Source of the DNA: Acidobacteria bacterium Mor1
GTDB taxonomy: Bacteria > Acidobacteriota > Polarisedimenticolia > Polarisedimenticolales > Polarisedimenticolaceae
DNA: 64,000 nt
Direction of reading: 5' to 3'
Assembly: GCA_001664505.1 (NCBI GenBank)
Contig: CP011806.1
Location: 103,642-167,641 of the forward strand
Part shown: positions 26,041-35,146 of the stretch, in pieces
Position numbering within the stretch: position 1 is the first letter of the stretch
How the letters are laid out: each line of letters begins with the position of its first letter
The notes under the pieces: generated by a model
Told to the model about the DNA's origin: nothing
What the model saw: the letters and a program-made list of their open reading frames with translations, nothing else
The model's database searches: none
Made by a program: the position numbers and the translations under genes

Positions 26041-28206
26041 ATGCAAAAGGGCAAGGGCTACAGCCCCGAAGAATTCCTGGACTCCCGTGAACTCTCCGGC
26101 GCGGCGCAGCGTCGCCTGCTGGCGCATCGCGCCCGCCAGATCCTCCAGCGGCCGGTCGATCTACCCCGCAACGAGAAGACCCAGCAGGAGATCGAGACCA
26201 ACCTGCAGGAGGAGGTCGTCCACGCCGAGCGGGACTTCCTGCCGGCGTCGTTCCTGCGTGAGGGGGCGTCCCGCGCCGAGGCGGTCTGCCGGATCCGCGT
26301 TCCCACACCCCAGGGAACGGCCTCGGGAACCGGTTTCCTGGTGACGTCGAACATCCTGATGACCAACAACCACGTGGTCGACAGCCGGGAGTCGGCGCGC
26401 AACGCCCTGGCCGAGTTCGGCTTCGAGGTGGGGGGCGCCACGTCGATGGTCGCCCTGCGGCCCGATCGATTCTTCGTGACCCAGTCGGATCTGGATTTCA
26501 CCCTGGTCGCCTGCGACCCGGTGCCCGGCGTCGAGCCGATTGTCCTGACCCGCAACCCGGCGCTGGTGACCCGCCACGACCGGGTCAACATCATCCAGCA
26601 CCCCAGCGGCCGGCCGAAAGAGGTCGCGCTCCACGACAATCGGGTGGTCAGCGTTCGCGACCGGGTGATCCGCTACGAAACCGACACCGAGCCCGGCTCG
26701 TCGGGCTCGCCTGTGTTCGACAACGACTGGCGCCTGGTCGCACTGCATCGGGCAGGGCAGCGGCTCGGAGCCAACCGTGCCGAGAACGAAGGCGTTCGCG
26801 CCGCGTCGATCGTCAACCGCCTGTTGACCCTGCTGCGGTCCGAGTCCACCGCCTCCAGCGGATTGGAAGCGGTGCTCGAAGGGGTTCAGGACACGACCCC
26901 CTTCCTCGGTTTCTTCGATTTGGCGGGATTGGGCACACCCGGCCTGGAAGTCGAACTGCCGGACTTCAGCGGCACGCCCGACTTCGCCGATATCGGCGTG
27001 TGGAACATCGAGCATTTCAACGGCGGCGTCTCCGACGAACGGGTCGACGCCGTGGCCGGTGTGGTCGAACGGCTGGGCCTGGACATTCTCGGGCTGGTCG
27101 AGGTGGAGCGTCCGGCGATGGACCGGCTGGTCGACGAGCTGGGTCGGCGGGGGATCTCCGCCGGGTTCGAACTGCTCGACGTGCAGCATCGCCAGGATCT
27201 GGCGATCCTCTTCGACCGGGACACTTCGACCGTCGATCTGCTCGACATGTCGGCTCGCTTCAGCAGCCAGTTGAGCGCTAGAACCGCTGCGGGAAAGACC
27301 GCCTTCCCGCGGGCGCCGCTCTTTGCCCGGTGCCGGGTTGAAGACGGCAACGGACCCCAGGTCGAGTTCATCTACATCGTCGTGCACCTCAAGGCCTTCG
27401 GCGACGCCGAAAGCCAGGCGCGGCGGGAGCTGGCCTCCCGCATGCTCAGCGAGATGATCGCGAGCCTGCGCCAGAGTGAAGGGGTGCCGATCGTGCTCGG
27501 CGGAGACTTCAACGATGAACTCAATACCGACGTGTTCGCCAGCCTGCAGGACTCACCCGATCTGATGGCGCTGACCTCCGACGACGACCTGGACGGCGCC
27601 ATCTCCTTCGTCGGGCAGTCCCATCGTTCCCTGATCGATCACTTCGTGGTCAGTGCCGACGCCCGTCTGGGCGACATCGCCGGCGATGATGCCGCGATCA
27701 TCCGTCTCGATCAATCGGTGGCCGATTTCGCCGACGACGTTTCCGACCATGTGCCCATCGTGTTCCGCATGGTCTTCCGGCCCGACGCCATCGGGATTCC
27801 CGGTTCCGCCGACGACGCCGGCCGGATCGAGATCCCGGCAGGCGCCACCCATGTCGCCATCTCCTTCGGTAGCGGCGGCGGGGCTGGAGACGAGGTGGTT
27901 ATTCAGGCGGCGCTACCCAACCCCTCTGGAGGGGACGCCGGCAACGAGACGGTAACCCTGGCCAACCGGGGGAGCAGCGCGGTGAACCTCAACGGATGGC
28001 GGCTACGGGACCGGGCAGGGAACGACCATCTGATCGGCAACGTCGAGATCGCTCCCGGTGCCGAGGCGGTGATCACCGTGTCGTCGAACCTGTCGCTCAA
28101 CAACGGTGGAGACGACATCGTCCTGATCGATGCCCAGGCGCAGATCCACCACTCGGTGACCTACCAGGGATCCGACGTGACCGAAGGGCAGGAGGTGCGG
28201 TTCTGA
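26041..28206 (+). CDS. trypsin-like protease / EEP nuclease-phosphatase / lamin-tail fusion protein
   Basis: The product is 721 aa. No signal peptide is visible after the ATG at 26041 (GAGGT upstream). Residues about 1-80 are a charged helical region. Residues about 85-260 form a trypsin-like domain with a complete triad: His111 (TNNHVV), Asp152 (SDLDFTLVA) and Ser221 (PGSSGSPV). Residues about 315-580 form an endonuclease/exonuclease/phosphatase domain with VWNIEHF, LVEVE, VVHLKAFG, LGGDFNDE and SDHVPIV, so its metal and catalytic residues look intact. Residues about 615-721 form a lamin-tail domain (LANRGSSAVNLNGWRLRD). The combination of two hydrolases in one chain is unusual. The cellular location is uncertain. 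Confidence 0.85.
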   Translation: MQKGKGYSPEEFLDSRELSGAAQRRLLAHRARQILQRPVDLPRNEKTQQEIETNLQEEVVHAERDFLPASFLREGASRAEAVCRIRVPTPQGTASGTGFLVTSNILMTNNHVVDSRESARNALAEFGFEVGGATSMVALRPDRFFVTQSDLDFTLVACDPVPGVEPIVLTRNPALVTRHDRVNIIQHPSGRPKEVALHDNRVVSVRDRVIRYETDTEPGSSGSPVFDNDWRLVALHRAGQRLGANRAENEGVRAASIVNRLLTLLRSESTASSGLEAVLEGVQDTTPFLGFFDLAGLGTPGLEVELPDFSGTPDFADIGVWNIEHFNGGVSDERVDAVAGVVERLGLDILGLVEVERPAMDRLVDELGRRGISAGFELLDVQHRQDLAILFDRDTSTVDLLDMSARFSSQLSARTAAGKTAFPRAPLFARCRVEDGNGPQVEFIYIVVHLKAFGDAESQARRELASRMLSEMIASLRQSEGVPIVLGGDFNDELNTDVFASLQDSPDLMALTSDDDLDGAISFVGQSHRSLIDHFVVSADARLGDIAGDDAAIIRLDQSVADFADDVSDHVPIVFRMVFRPDAIGIPGSADDAGRIEIPAGATHVAISFGSGGGAGDEVVIQAALPNPSGGDAGNETVTLANRGSSAVNLNGWRLRDRAGNDHLIGNVEIAPGAEAVITVSSNLSLNNGGDDIVLIDAQAQIHHSVTYQGSDVTEGQEVRF

Positions 28207-28224
28207 CCGATCGCCCGGCGGGCT

Positions 28225-29094
28225 TCAGGAAATCTCGAACCGCCGGCGCATGCCCGCAGCCAACTCCAGCGCCACCGGTCCCGGCCGGCCATCCCGCAGG
28301 GAGACGGCGTCCAGTTCGATGGCGCCGAGGACGAAGCGGCTGGTCGATGTGATCAGGATCTCGTCGGCGTCCGCGAGGCGAGATGCCTCGATGGTCTCCG
28401 AACGGACGCTGTAGCCTGCCTCTCGGGCCACTTCCCCGACCAGGGGCTGGGTGATGCCGGGCAGCACGTGAGCATCCTGGGTCGGCGAGACCAGCTCCCG
28501 GCCGAACACCAGGAAGACGTTGCTGCTGGTGCCTTCGCGCAGGGTGCCGTCGTCTCCGATCAAGAGCGCTTCGTCGGCGCCCCGGGCGGATACCTCACGG
28601 CGGGCCAGAACGGCGGGGAGCAGCATGGTGCTCTTGATGTCGCAGCCCGCCCAGCGCCGGTCGGGCATGGTGATGACCCGGATACCCCGCTCGGCGATAT
28701 CCGCTCGCGGGAAGCGATAAGGCCGCAGGTAGGCCACCAGGAACGGCTCGGGCCGCCGGGCCACATGGTGGCTTCGCGGGCAGGTGCCGCCGGTCAGCTG
28801 GCAGTAGAGCAGGCCCTCCTGAATGTCGTCGGCCTGCATCAGCCGGGCGGCGGCGGCGAGCCATTCTTCGCGTTCGGGGATTCCGTGATCGATGCCGAGG
28901 ACTTCGGCACCGCGACGGAGGCGCGCCAGGTGCTCGTCGAGCAGGCGCACCTTGCCGGCGCTCAGGGGGAACACCTCGTAGAGGCTCTCGCCGAACTGGA
29001 AGCCGCGGTCTTCGACGGGGACGACGGCGTCCTGCCAGGGGACGAAACGACCGCCGACCCAGGCCAGGCTCGGGTTGGCGCTGCCGGCGCTCAA
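28225..29094 (-). CDS. class IV PLP aminotransferase (D-amino acid / branched-chain type)
   Basis: The product is 289 aa, a normal class IV length. Signatures are FQFGESLYEV (residues 33-42), the PLP lysine Lys154 in CDIKSTMLLP, EGTSSNVFLVF and LPGITQPLV. The start is taken as TTG 29094, which overlaps the TGA stop of the cysteine dioxygenase gene (TTGA) and gives the expected N terminus; no ATG or GTG with a ribosome-binding site is nearby, and the longer open frame is out of character. The family makes D-amino acids, branched-chain amino acids or 4-amino-4-deoxychorismate products. Coupling to cysteine dioxygenase suggests that cysteine sulfinate could be the substrate (inference). Confidence 0.85.
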   Translation of the reverse strand: MSAGSANPSLAWVGGRFVPWQDAVVPVEDRGFQFGESLYEVFPLSAGKVRLLDEHLARLRRGAEVLGIDHGIPEREEWLAAAARLMQADDIQEGLLYCQLTGGTCPRSHHVARRPEPFLVAYLRPYRFPRADIAERGIRVITMPDRRWAGCDIKSTMLLPAVLARREVSARGADEALLIGDDGTLREGTSSNVFLVFGRELVSPTQDAHVLPGITQPLVGEVAREAGYSVRSETIEASRLADADEILITSTSRFVLGAIELDAVSLRDGRPGPVALELAAGMRRRFEIS

Positions 29095-29654
29095 GCGGTG
29101 TAGCTCAACGCCTTCTTGACTTGCTGGTAGGTGCCGTCGGACTGCGGCTCGTAGATGCAGCAGTGATTCATCTCGCCGCCGTAGACGTGCAGGGTGATCG
29201 AGGGCGCATCGCTCAGGGCGTTCCCCAACACGTGGTACTCGTAGGGCGGGATCAGGCTGCCGGTGGCACCGACGCCGGCCTGGATCTGGTCGACCCGTTC
29301 GAACTCGTAGGTTCCGTTCTGGCGGCCGGTCAGGTTGTAGCGGGTGACGTCGACGCGGCCGGAGAGCACACCCTCGACGCACCACATCCCGGCATGGTCA
29401 TGAAGCGGCGTGGCCTGACCGACTCCCCAGGTCATGACGACCGCCGTGTAGCCGCGTTCTTCGTCATGGTGCAGCAGGCGCCGGGCGTAGCAGTCGGTGC
29501 AGGGCCGGGTGAACTCCTCGGGGAGTTCGAAGTCGCCCCGTTCGAACGCGGCGGAGAGGGTGCCGGCGATCTTCTCGGTGATCGCCTTGGGGTCGCCCAG
29601 GTCGACCGCCTCGTCGAGCATCTGAACGAGCTTGTTTCTACAGATGTTTCCCAT
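29091..29654 (-). CDS. cysteine dioxygenase type I
   Basis: The product is 187 aa, one cupin domain. The iron ligands fit His85 and His87 in PLHDHAGMWCVEG and a third His at 141 in YHVLGN. Cys92 and Tyr158 sit where the mammalian enzyme has its cross-linked Cys-Tyr pair. The enzyme oxidises L-cysteine to cysteine sulfinate; related thiol dioxygenases act on 3-mercaptopropionate, so the substrate is not certain. ATG 29654 is preferred over GTG 29657 because GGAGGG is five bases upstream of it. It overlaps the following aminotransferase gene by four bases (TTGA). Confidence 0.88.
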   Translation of the reverse strand: MGNICRNKLVQMLDEAVDLGDPKAITEKIAGTLSAAFERGDFELPEEFTRPCTDCYARRLLHHDEERGYTAVVMTWGVGQATPLHDHAGMWCVEGVLSGRVDVTRYNLTGRQNGTYEFERVDQIQAGVGATGSLIPPYEYHVLGNALSDAPSITLHVYGGEMNHCCIYEPQSDGTYQQVKKALSYTA

Positions 29655-29807
29655 CACAGCCCTCCGCTGACCGGTGCAAAGCTACCCGGCCACTGTAGCG
29701 CAAACGCAACGTGTCCCGGGCGCCTGGCAGGCCGACGCACCCGACCAAGCCGGTCCACAGGCGGGCCGGGGCGGGCAAGGCCTTTCGTTTCAGTCGTTTG
29801 AGTGTGT

Positions 29808-30596
29808 CTATTCCGGCAGTCCGGTGTGCAGGATCATCAGCACCCGGGAGGTGTGCCGGGAGAGCTGGAAGACCCGGTCCGCCTTGCGGTAGCCCTCCTC
29901 ATCGGCCTCCGCGCGGAAGGCGTCGAGCATGGCGTCGACCCCTCCGAGGTCGGGCATGGCGTACCAGAAACGGTGCGACCAGAGCTGGCCGGGGAGATCC
30001 GGGGCGTAGGCGCCGTAGCCGGAGATGTGGCCGTCTTCCATCAGTTTCTCGGCGATGGGAGCGGTGTACTCGTCGTAGAACTCACGGACCTGGCCTTCCT
30101 GCCCCTTGCGCACGTGAAACTCGCCGGTGTAGAAGAACTCGGCCTTGGGTCCGCCCAGGTTGTAGACGAAGTGGCGAACCACTTCGTCGTGGTGGGAGTG
30201 ATCCTCGAAGATCTCGGCGTTGCGCCGGGCCCGTGCGGCTCGCTTGTCGGCGCTGAGTGCCGCCTTGTGCTCCTCGAACTTGTTGGCCCAGACACCGAAC
30301 TTCTCCCAGTTCTCCGCCGAGGCCCACATCGCCAGGTTCCACTCGTCTTCGGTGCCGCGGACGACCGGAGCCAGCATGCCCCAGGACAGGAGGGTGCCGT
30401 CGTTGACCATCTCCTGCATGAACGCCTCGTCTTCCATGTTGTAGGCGATGGCGTCCTGCATCATGCCGGGCCGCACCTTGGAATAGGTCAGCCAGGTCAA
30501 TCGCTTCGGGTCGTCCTGCTCGTGGTCGTCGGCGAGGGCCGGCGAGATCATCGCCAGTAGCAGGGTGGCCGCGAGGACCGTCTTGAGCATGCGCAT
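29808..30596 (-). CDS. secreted hypothetical protein
   Basis: The product is 262 aa with a clear signal peptide (residues about 1-22, ending PALA). The mature part is rich in charged and aromatic residues and contains two similar-looking stretches of the kind seen in dimeric alpha-beta barrel (NIPSNAP or monooxygenase-like) proteins. That assignment is only a guess. The start at 30596 has AGGAGA close upstream; an ATG two codons later is possible. The interval 29655-29807 between it and the dioxygenase gene contains no gene. Confidence 0.78.
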   Translation of the reverse strand: MRMLKTVLAATLLLAMISPALADDHEQDDPKRLTWLTYSKVRPGMMQDAIAYNMEDEAFMQEMVNDGTLLSWGMLAPVVRGTEDEWNLAMWASAENWEKFGVWANKFEEHKAALSADKRAARARRNAEIFEDHSHHDEVVRHFVYNLGGPKAEFFYTGEFHVRKGQEGQVREFYDEYTAPIAEKLMEDGHISGYGAYAPDLPGQLWSHRFWYAMPDLGGVDAMLDAFRAEADEEGYRKADRVFQLSRHTSRVLMILHTGLPE

Positions 30597-30781
30597 CGTC
30601 TCTCCTGTGACTTGATTGGCCGCGAACCCGGCAGGTCAGTGGTCGAAGATTCTAACCGATCCCCCGGGGGGCGGCATCCGGGAATCCAGCCGGTCGCCCC
30701 GGCGTTGTAAACTCCCTGGTGCACGGCGGCGATCGGTAGAAATCACCTTCGGCCTGCCGGATTTCGTCCCGAGGAGGTTTC

Positions 30782-33538
30782 ATGCTGCGCCGCCTGCTGC
30801 CCATCGTCTGCGCCGGGTTCGTGCTTTCCGCTCACGCCCTCGAGCTCGGCGACTACCTCCCCGAGGGGGTTCCGTACGATCCGGCGGTCCCGGTCCCCGC
30901 ATCGGTCCTCGGCGACGAGGTCGGCACCTGGCACGTGCGCCACGACCAGCTGGTGCGCTACATGGAGGTCCTGGCCGAGGCATCGCCCAGGGTGGTCCTG
31001 CAGGAGACCGGCCGCACTCACGAAGGCCGGAGGTTGCTGCTGATGGCGGTCTCGTCGCCGGAGAACATCCGGAACCTCGACCGGCTGCGTCAGGTCCACC
31101 TGGAAGAGGGGCGGAGCGGCCGGGTCGACCCCGAGGCGCCTCTGGTGGTCTGGCAGGGGCACAGCGTCCACGGCAACGAACCCAGCGGCGCCAACATGTC
31201 GCTGTTGCTTGCGTATCACCTGGCCGCCGGCGGGGGCGAGGTCGAGGCGCTGCTCGAGGACACCATCGTGTTGATCGATCCGGCGTTGAACCCCGACGGG
31301 GTGGCTCGTTTCGCCCAGTGGGCCAACAGCCACAAGAGCAAGAACCTGGTCGGCGACCCGCAGTCCCGGGAACACCAGGAGGTCTGGCCCAACGGCCGCA
31401 CCAACCACTACTGGTTCGACCTCAACCGGGACTGGCTGCTGTTGACCCATCCCGAGTCCCGAGCCCGTGTGCGGGAGTATCACCGTTGGCGCCCCCACGT
31501 GTTGACCGATTTCCACGAGATGGGCGGGAACGCGACCTACTTCTTCCAGCCCGGAGTTCCCGAGCGGCGCCACCCGATGACCCCCGAGGGCAACCACCTG
31601 CTCACGGCGAAGATCGCCGAGTTCCATGCCCGGTCCCTCGATCGGCGCGGTCGGCGTTACTACGCCGAGGAAACCTTCGACGACTTCTACTACGGCAAGG
31701 GGTCGACCTATCCCGACGTCCAGGGGACCATCGGAATCCTGTTCGAGCAGGCCAGTTCTCGCGGCCACCTGATGCAGACCGATCACGGGCTCCTGACCTT
31801 CCCCACCACCATCGACAACCAGTTCCGCACGGCGCTCTCCACCCTGGAGGCGGCCGACGCGCTCCGTGGCGAACTCAAGGCATGGCAGGCCGGTTTCGAC
31901 GGCGAAGCCCGAAAGCTCGCCGCCCGGGACACCGACCGGGCCTACGTCTTCGGAGACGGCGGCGACCCGGCCCGGGCACGTGAGTTGATCGAGATCCTGA
32001 CCCGGCACCGCATCGAGGTCCGGGGTCTGACCCGGGACATCGAGCTGGAAGGCCGCGCCTTCGTCGCCGGGCAGGCCTGGGTCGTGCCGTTGGATCAGCC
32101 GCAGTACCGGCTGGCCAAGGCAGTGTTCGAGCGCCGCACCGACTTCGTCGACGAGACCTTCTACGACGTGTCGTCGTTCAACCTGGCGCTCTCCTTCAAC
32201 CTGCCGTTTGCCGCCATGGGGAAGAGCTTCAACGATGCGCTGCTCGGGGAAGCGCCGGCAACCTACGACGAGACCCGGGGCAGGGTGCGCTTCCCGGTCG
32301 CCGCGCAGGCGGCCCCCCTGGCCGCCGACGCGGTGGGCTGGGCCTTCGAGTGGAGCGGCACCTTCGCTCCCCGAGCCCTGCAGCGTCTTCACGCCGAGGG
32401 CATTCCCGCATACGTCGCCACCGAGCCGCTGGACGTGTTGACCTCCGACGGTCGCAGACGCCTGGGGCGGGGGACGATTCTGGTTTCCGCAAACCTCGGT
32501 CGTTCCGGAACGCGCCCCGGGGAGGTCAGTCCCTCGGCTCCGGAGCGTCCGCAGTTGTCCGCGGCCCTGGCGATCCTCGAGCGCATCCGTCGAAGCGATC
32601 ACGTGGAAGTCCATGCGCTGAAGAGCGGAGCGACCCCGACCGGCGTCGACCTGGGTTCGCCCAGCTTGCGCAAGCTCGAGCCGGTGCGTCCGCTTCTCGT
32701 GGTCGGCCGCGGGGTCCGGGGCTACGAGGCCGGTGAACTGTGGCATCTGCTGGATACCCGGGTAGACCTGCCGCTGTCGATGGTCGAGGCGCCACGCATC
32801 GCCTCGCTGGATCTGTCGGACTACACCCATCTGATTCTGGTGGGCGGCCGCTACGGCTCCTTCCGCAAGGCGTGGGAGGACAAGCTCCGGGACTGGATCC
32901 AGGACGGAGGCGTGTTGGTCGCGAGCCAGTCCGGCGCCGACTGGGTGACCTCGGTGGGGCTCCACGCCGTCAGCCGCTCCGGCTCCGAGGAGTCGGGGAG
33001 CGGCGAGGAGCGTGAAGGGAGCCGGCCGGCGGGGCCGCCCGGGCGCAAGATCGAGCCGGCCTCCGATGCCGAGCCGGAGCCCGAGGATGCCTCTCCCTAC
33101 CGGCCCTACGCCGCCCGCCGCGGCGACCGCGCGATTCACGTCATCGGCGGCGCGATCTTCCAGGTCGAATTGGATACGACCCATCCCCTCGCCTTCGGCT
33201 ACACCGAGCCCCTCCTACCGGTTCACCGCAACCGCAGCAACACCTTGAAGCCGTCGAACAACCCCTACGAGACCGTGGCTCGCTACACCGACTCCCCGCT
33301 GATCAGCGGCTACGCGTCGCAAAAGCGCCAGACCGAGATCGCAGGCAGCGCGGCGGTGCTGGTTTCTCGGGTGGGGCGGGGCACCGTGGTTCGGCTGACC
33401 GACAACCCGGCGTTCCGCGGGGTCTGGTACGGCACCCAGAAGCTGTTCCTCAACGCCCTGTTCTTCGGCGACGTGATCGACCGCACGTCAGCCTCGCGTG
33501 CGGTCGACGATCACACAGGTGCGGATCACGTCCACTGA
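30782..33538 (+). CDS. secreted M14 family zinc metallopeptidase
   Basis: The product is 918 aa with a short signal peptide (about residues 1-19). The N-terminal carboxypeptidase-like domain has the zinc motif HGNE (His130, Glu133, in SVHGNEPSG), the third ligand His245 in LTDFHEMG and the catalytic Glu322 in ILFEQASS. The set is complete for M14. The C-terminal half (about 610-900) includes a class I glutamine-amidotransferase-like fold (THLILVGGRYGSFRKAWEDK), as in other long bacterial M14 proteins of this subfamily. It should act in the periplasm or outside. GAGGAGG lies four bases before the ATG at 30782. The upstream 185-bp gap contains no gene. Confidence 0.92.
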   Translation: MLRRLLPIVCAGFVLSAHALELGDYLPEGVPYDPAVPVPASVLGDEVGTWHVRHDQLVRYMEVLAEASPRVVLQETGRTHEGRRLLLMAVSSPENIRNLDRLRQVHLEEGRSGRVDPEAPLVVWQGHSVHGNEPSGANMSLLLAYHLAAGGGEVEALLEDTIVLIDPALNPDGVARFAQWANSHKSKNLVGDPQSREHQEVWPNGRTNHYWFDLNRDWLLLTHPESRARVREYHRWRPHVLTDFHEMGGNATYFFQPGVPERRHPMTPEGNHLLTAKIAEFHARSLDRRGRRYYAEETFDDFYYGKGSTYPDVQGTIGILFEQASSRGHLMQTDHGLLTFPTTIDNQFRTALSTLEAADALRGELKAWQAGFDGEARKLAARDTDRAYVFGDGGDPARARELIEILTRHRIEVRGLTRDIELEGRAFVAGQAWVVPLDQPQYRLAKAVFERRTDFVDETFYDVSSFNLALSFNLPFAAMGKSFNDALLGEAPATYDETRGRVRFPVAAQAAPLAADAVGWAFEWSGTFAPRALQRLHAEGIPAYVATEPLDVLTSDGRRRLGRGTILVSANLGRSGTRPGEVSPSAPERPQLSAALAILERIRRSDHVEVHALKSGATPTGVDLGSPSLRKLEPVRPLLVVGRGVRGYEAGELWHLLDTRVDLPLSMVEAPRIASLDLSDYTHLILVGGRYGSFRKAWEDKLRDWIQDGGVLVASQSGADWVTSVGLHAVSRSGSEESGSGEEREGSRPAGPPGRKIEPASDAEPEPEDASPYRPYAARRGDRAIHVIGGAIFQVELDTTHPLAFGYTEPLLPVHRNRSNTLKPSNNPYETVARYTDSPLISGYASQKRQTEIAGSAAVLVSRVGRGTVVRLTDNPAFRGVWYGTQKLFLNALFFGDVIDRTSASRAVDDHTGADHVH

Positions 33539-33557
33539 CCGAAGGGGAGAGCCCCGC

Positions 33558-34388
33558 TCAGGCTCCGAGGCTCTCGAGCGAGAGCGCAACCGCCTTGTCG
33601 AAGAAGCGATCGAGGTGCGCCGCCGGATCGCCGGTGGCGAGCAGGTCCGTGGCGGTGAGGACCATCGAGACGAAGCCCTCGGTGTGCCAGCGGGAACGCT
33701 CGGGCGCCGCCGGCAGGCTCGCCCGATCGAGATGCGGCCAGGGAGTCACGTAGAGGTAGGGCTCGGCGTAGGACCCGTCGCCGGGCGAGAGGCCGATGCC
33801 GATCGACCTCGCGGTTTCCGGATCCCCTGATTCCAGCGACACCAGGGTGGCCATGTCGAAGTGATGGGGCCAGGTGCGTACCGGCGACGGTCCGGGGTCG
33901 AAGCGGGTCAGGGTCTCGGCGATGCGGGGCAGGGCACAGGCCGAAAGGCTGTACCAGGCGGCAAGGGCGGTCAGCCCGCCGGCGGGAGGGGCGTAACGGT
34001 CCAGGGTCTCGTCCAGGGCGTAGGGTTGCTCGACCGGCGTCGCCGGCCGCAGGCCGTGGTCGGTGAGCCGGCCGTCGACCCAGTTGCCGATGGTCTCGTC
34101 GTTCATGCCGCCGAGCTCCAGGGACGCGCGGGTTTCTCCGTCGCAACGGGCCAGCAGAGCGAGGCTCGGGACATCCAGGGCCCATGTGAGACCGGCGCGC
34201 CCCATCGGGCGCCCCAGGAGCCGGCCCCGTTCCGGATCCCAGCCCAGGTTGGTGTGGCTGTCGTCGGGAACCGGTTCCAGGTTGGCCCGGGCGGAACGGG
34301 AGATCCACTGGGCGGCTTGATGGGCCTCCTGGCGGGCGGCCGCGAGGCCTCGGGGATCGCAACGGCGCAGGTTCTCTGGATCGAACAT
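33558..34388 (-). CDS. DUF5996-like conserved hypothetical protein
   Basis: The product is 276 aa, cytoplasmic by appearance (no signal, no helices). The central and C-terminal part has WPHHFDMATLVSL and GLSPGDGSYAEPYLYVTPWP. This pattern of His/Asp and aromatic residues resembles the DUF5996 group found widely in bacteria without known function. GGAGA lies upstream of the ATG at 34388. It is convergent with the M14 gene and divergent from the YigZ gene. Confidence 0.8.
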   Translation of the reverse strand: MFDPENLRRCDPRGLAAARQEAHQAAQWISRSARANLEPVPDDSHTNLGWDPERGRLLGRPMGRAGLTWALDVPSLALLARCDGETRASLELGGMNDETIGNWVDGRLTDHGLRPATPVEQPYALDETLDRYAPPAGGLTALAAWYSLSACALPRIAETLTRFDPGPSPVRTWPHHFDMATLVSLESGDPETARSIGIGLSPGDGSYAEPYLYVTPWPHLDRASLPAAPERSRWHTEGFVSMVLTATDLLATGDPAAHLDRFFDKAVALSLESLGA

Positions 34389-34474
34389 CGTGTCTCCTTC
34401 GCCCGGTGCTTTGCGCCGGGGGCGCGATCCGTTACCGCATCGACTATAGTCGGCCCGCCCCAGGAGCCGAACCC

Positions 34475-35104
34475 TTGACTCGCTTTCGCACCATCGAACG
34501 CGCCGTGCGCCACGAACCCGACAAGATCAAGGGTTCCCGCCACATCGCCACCGTCGAACCGCTCCGCGATGCCGCCCAGGCCGATGAGGTGCTGACCCGG
34601 GTGCGCAAGGAGATGCACGACGCCCGGCACCACGCCTTTGCCTGGCGGCTGGGCATCGGCAACGACGGCAGCTTCCGCTACAGCGACGACGGAGAGCCCT
34701 CGGGCTCGGCGGGCAAGCCGATCCTGGCTCAGATCGACGGGCGGGAGCTGACCGACCTGATGGTGGTGGTCACCCGCTACTTCGGTGGGACCAAGCTGGG
34801 GGTCGGCGGGCTGGTCCGGGCCTACGGTGGAGCCGCTGCCGAGGCGCTCGATCTGGCGGGCGTGCGTGAGGTGGTGCTGCGCCACCGGGTCGCGGTGACC
34901 CACGGCTACGAGGATTCCGGGGCCGTGGCGTCGGTGCTCCACGGCTTGCGCCTGGAGCCGAAAGAGACCGGCTACGGCGAAGAGGTCCGGCTGATCCTGG
35001 GCCTCGAGGCGCACCGAGTCGAGGCGACCCTGGCCGCGCTGCGGGAGGCCACCGGCGGCCGGGCCCGGGTCGATGTCGGTCCGCTCGGCTCTGATGTCGG
35101 TTGA
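34475..35104 (+). CDS. yigZ: YigZ / IMPACT family protein
   Basis: The product is 209 aa from a TTG start at 34475, chosen because CAGGAG lies eight bases upstream and because the N terminus then matches the family; no ATG is suitable. The UPF0029 N-terminal domain shows DDGEPSGSAGKPIL and VTRYFGGTKLGVGGLVRAY, and a C-terminal DUF1949-like domain follows. The eukaryotic homologue IMPACT binds GCN1 and regulates translation; the bacterial role is unclear. A TATAGT box (34445-34450) upstream is a plausible -10. Confidence 0.92.
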   Translation: MTRFRTIERAVRHEPDKIKGSRHIATVEPLRDAAQADEVLTRVRKEMHDARHHAFAWRLGIGNDGSFRYSDDGEPSGSAGKPILAQIDGRELTDLMVVVTRYFGGTKLGVGGLVRAYGGAAAEALDLAGVREVVLRHRVAVTHGYEDSGAVASVLHGLRLEPKETGYGEEVRLILGLEAHRVEATLAALREATGGRARVDVGPLGSDVG

Positions 35105-35146
35105 GGGGCTCGTGAAGAGAGTAGAATCCCGGCCGGAGGAATTTTG

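Noticed and set aside
30743-33184. Minus-strand open frame opposite the M14 peptidase
   Set aside because: Low-complexity antisense translation without domain signatures; the plus-strand M14 gene has a complete zinc site.
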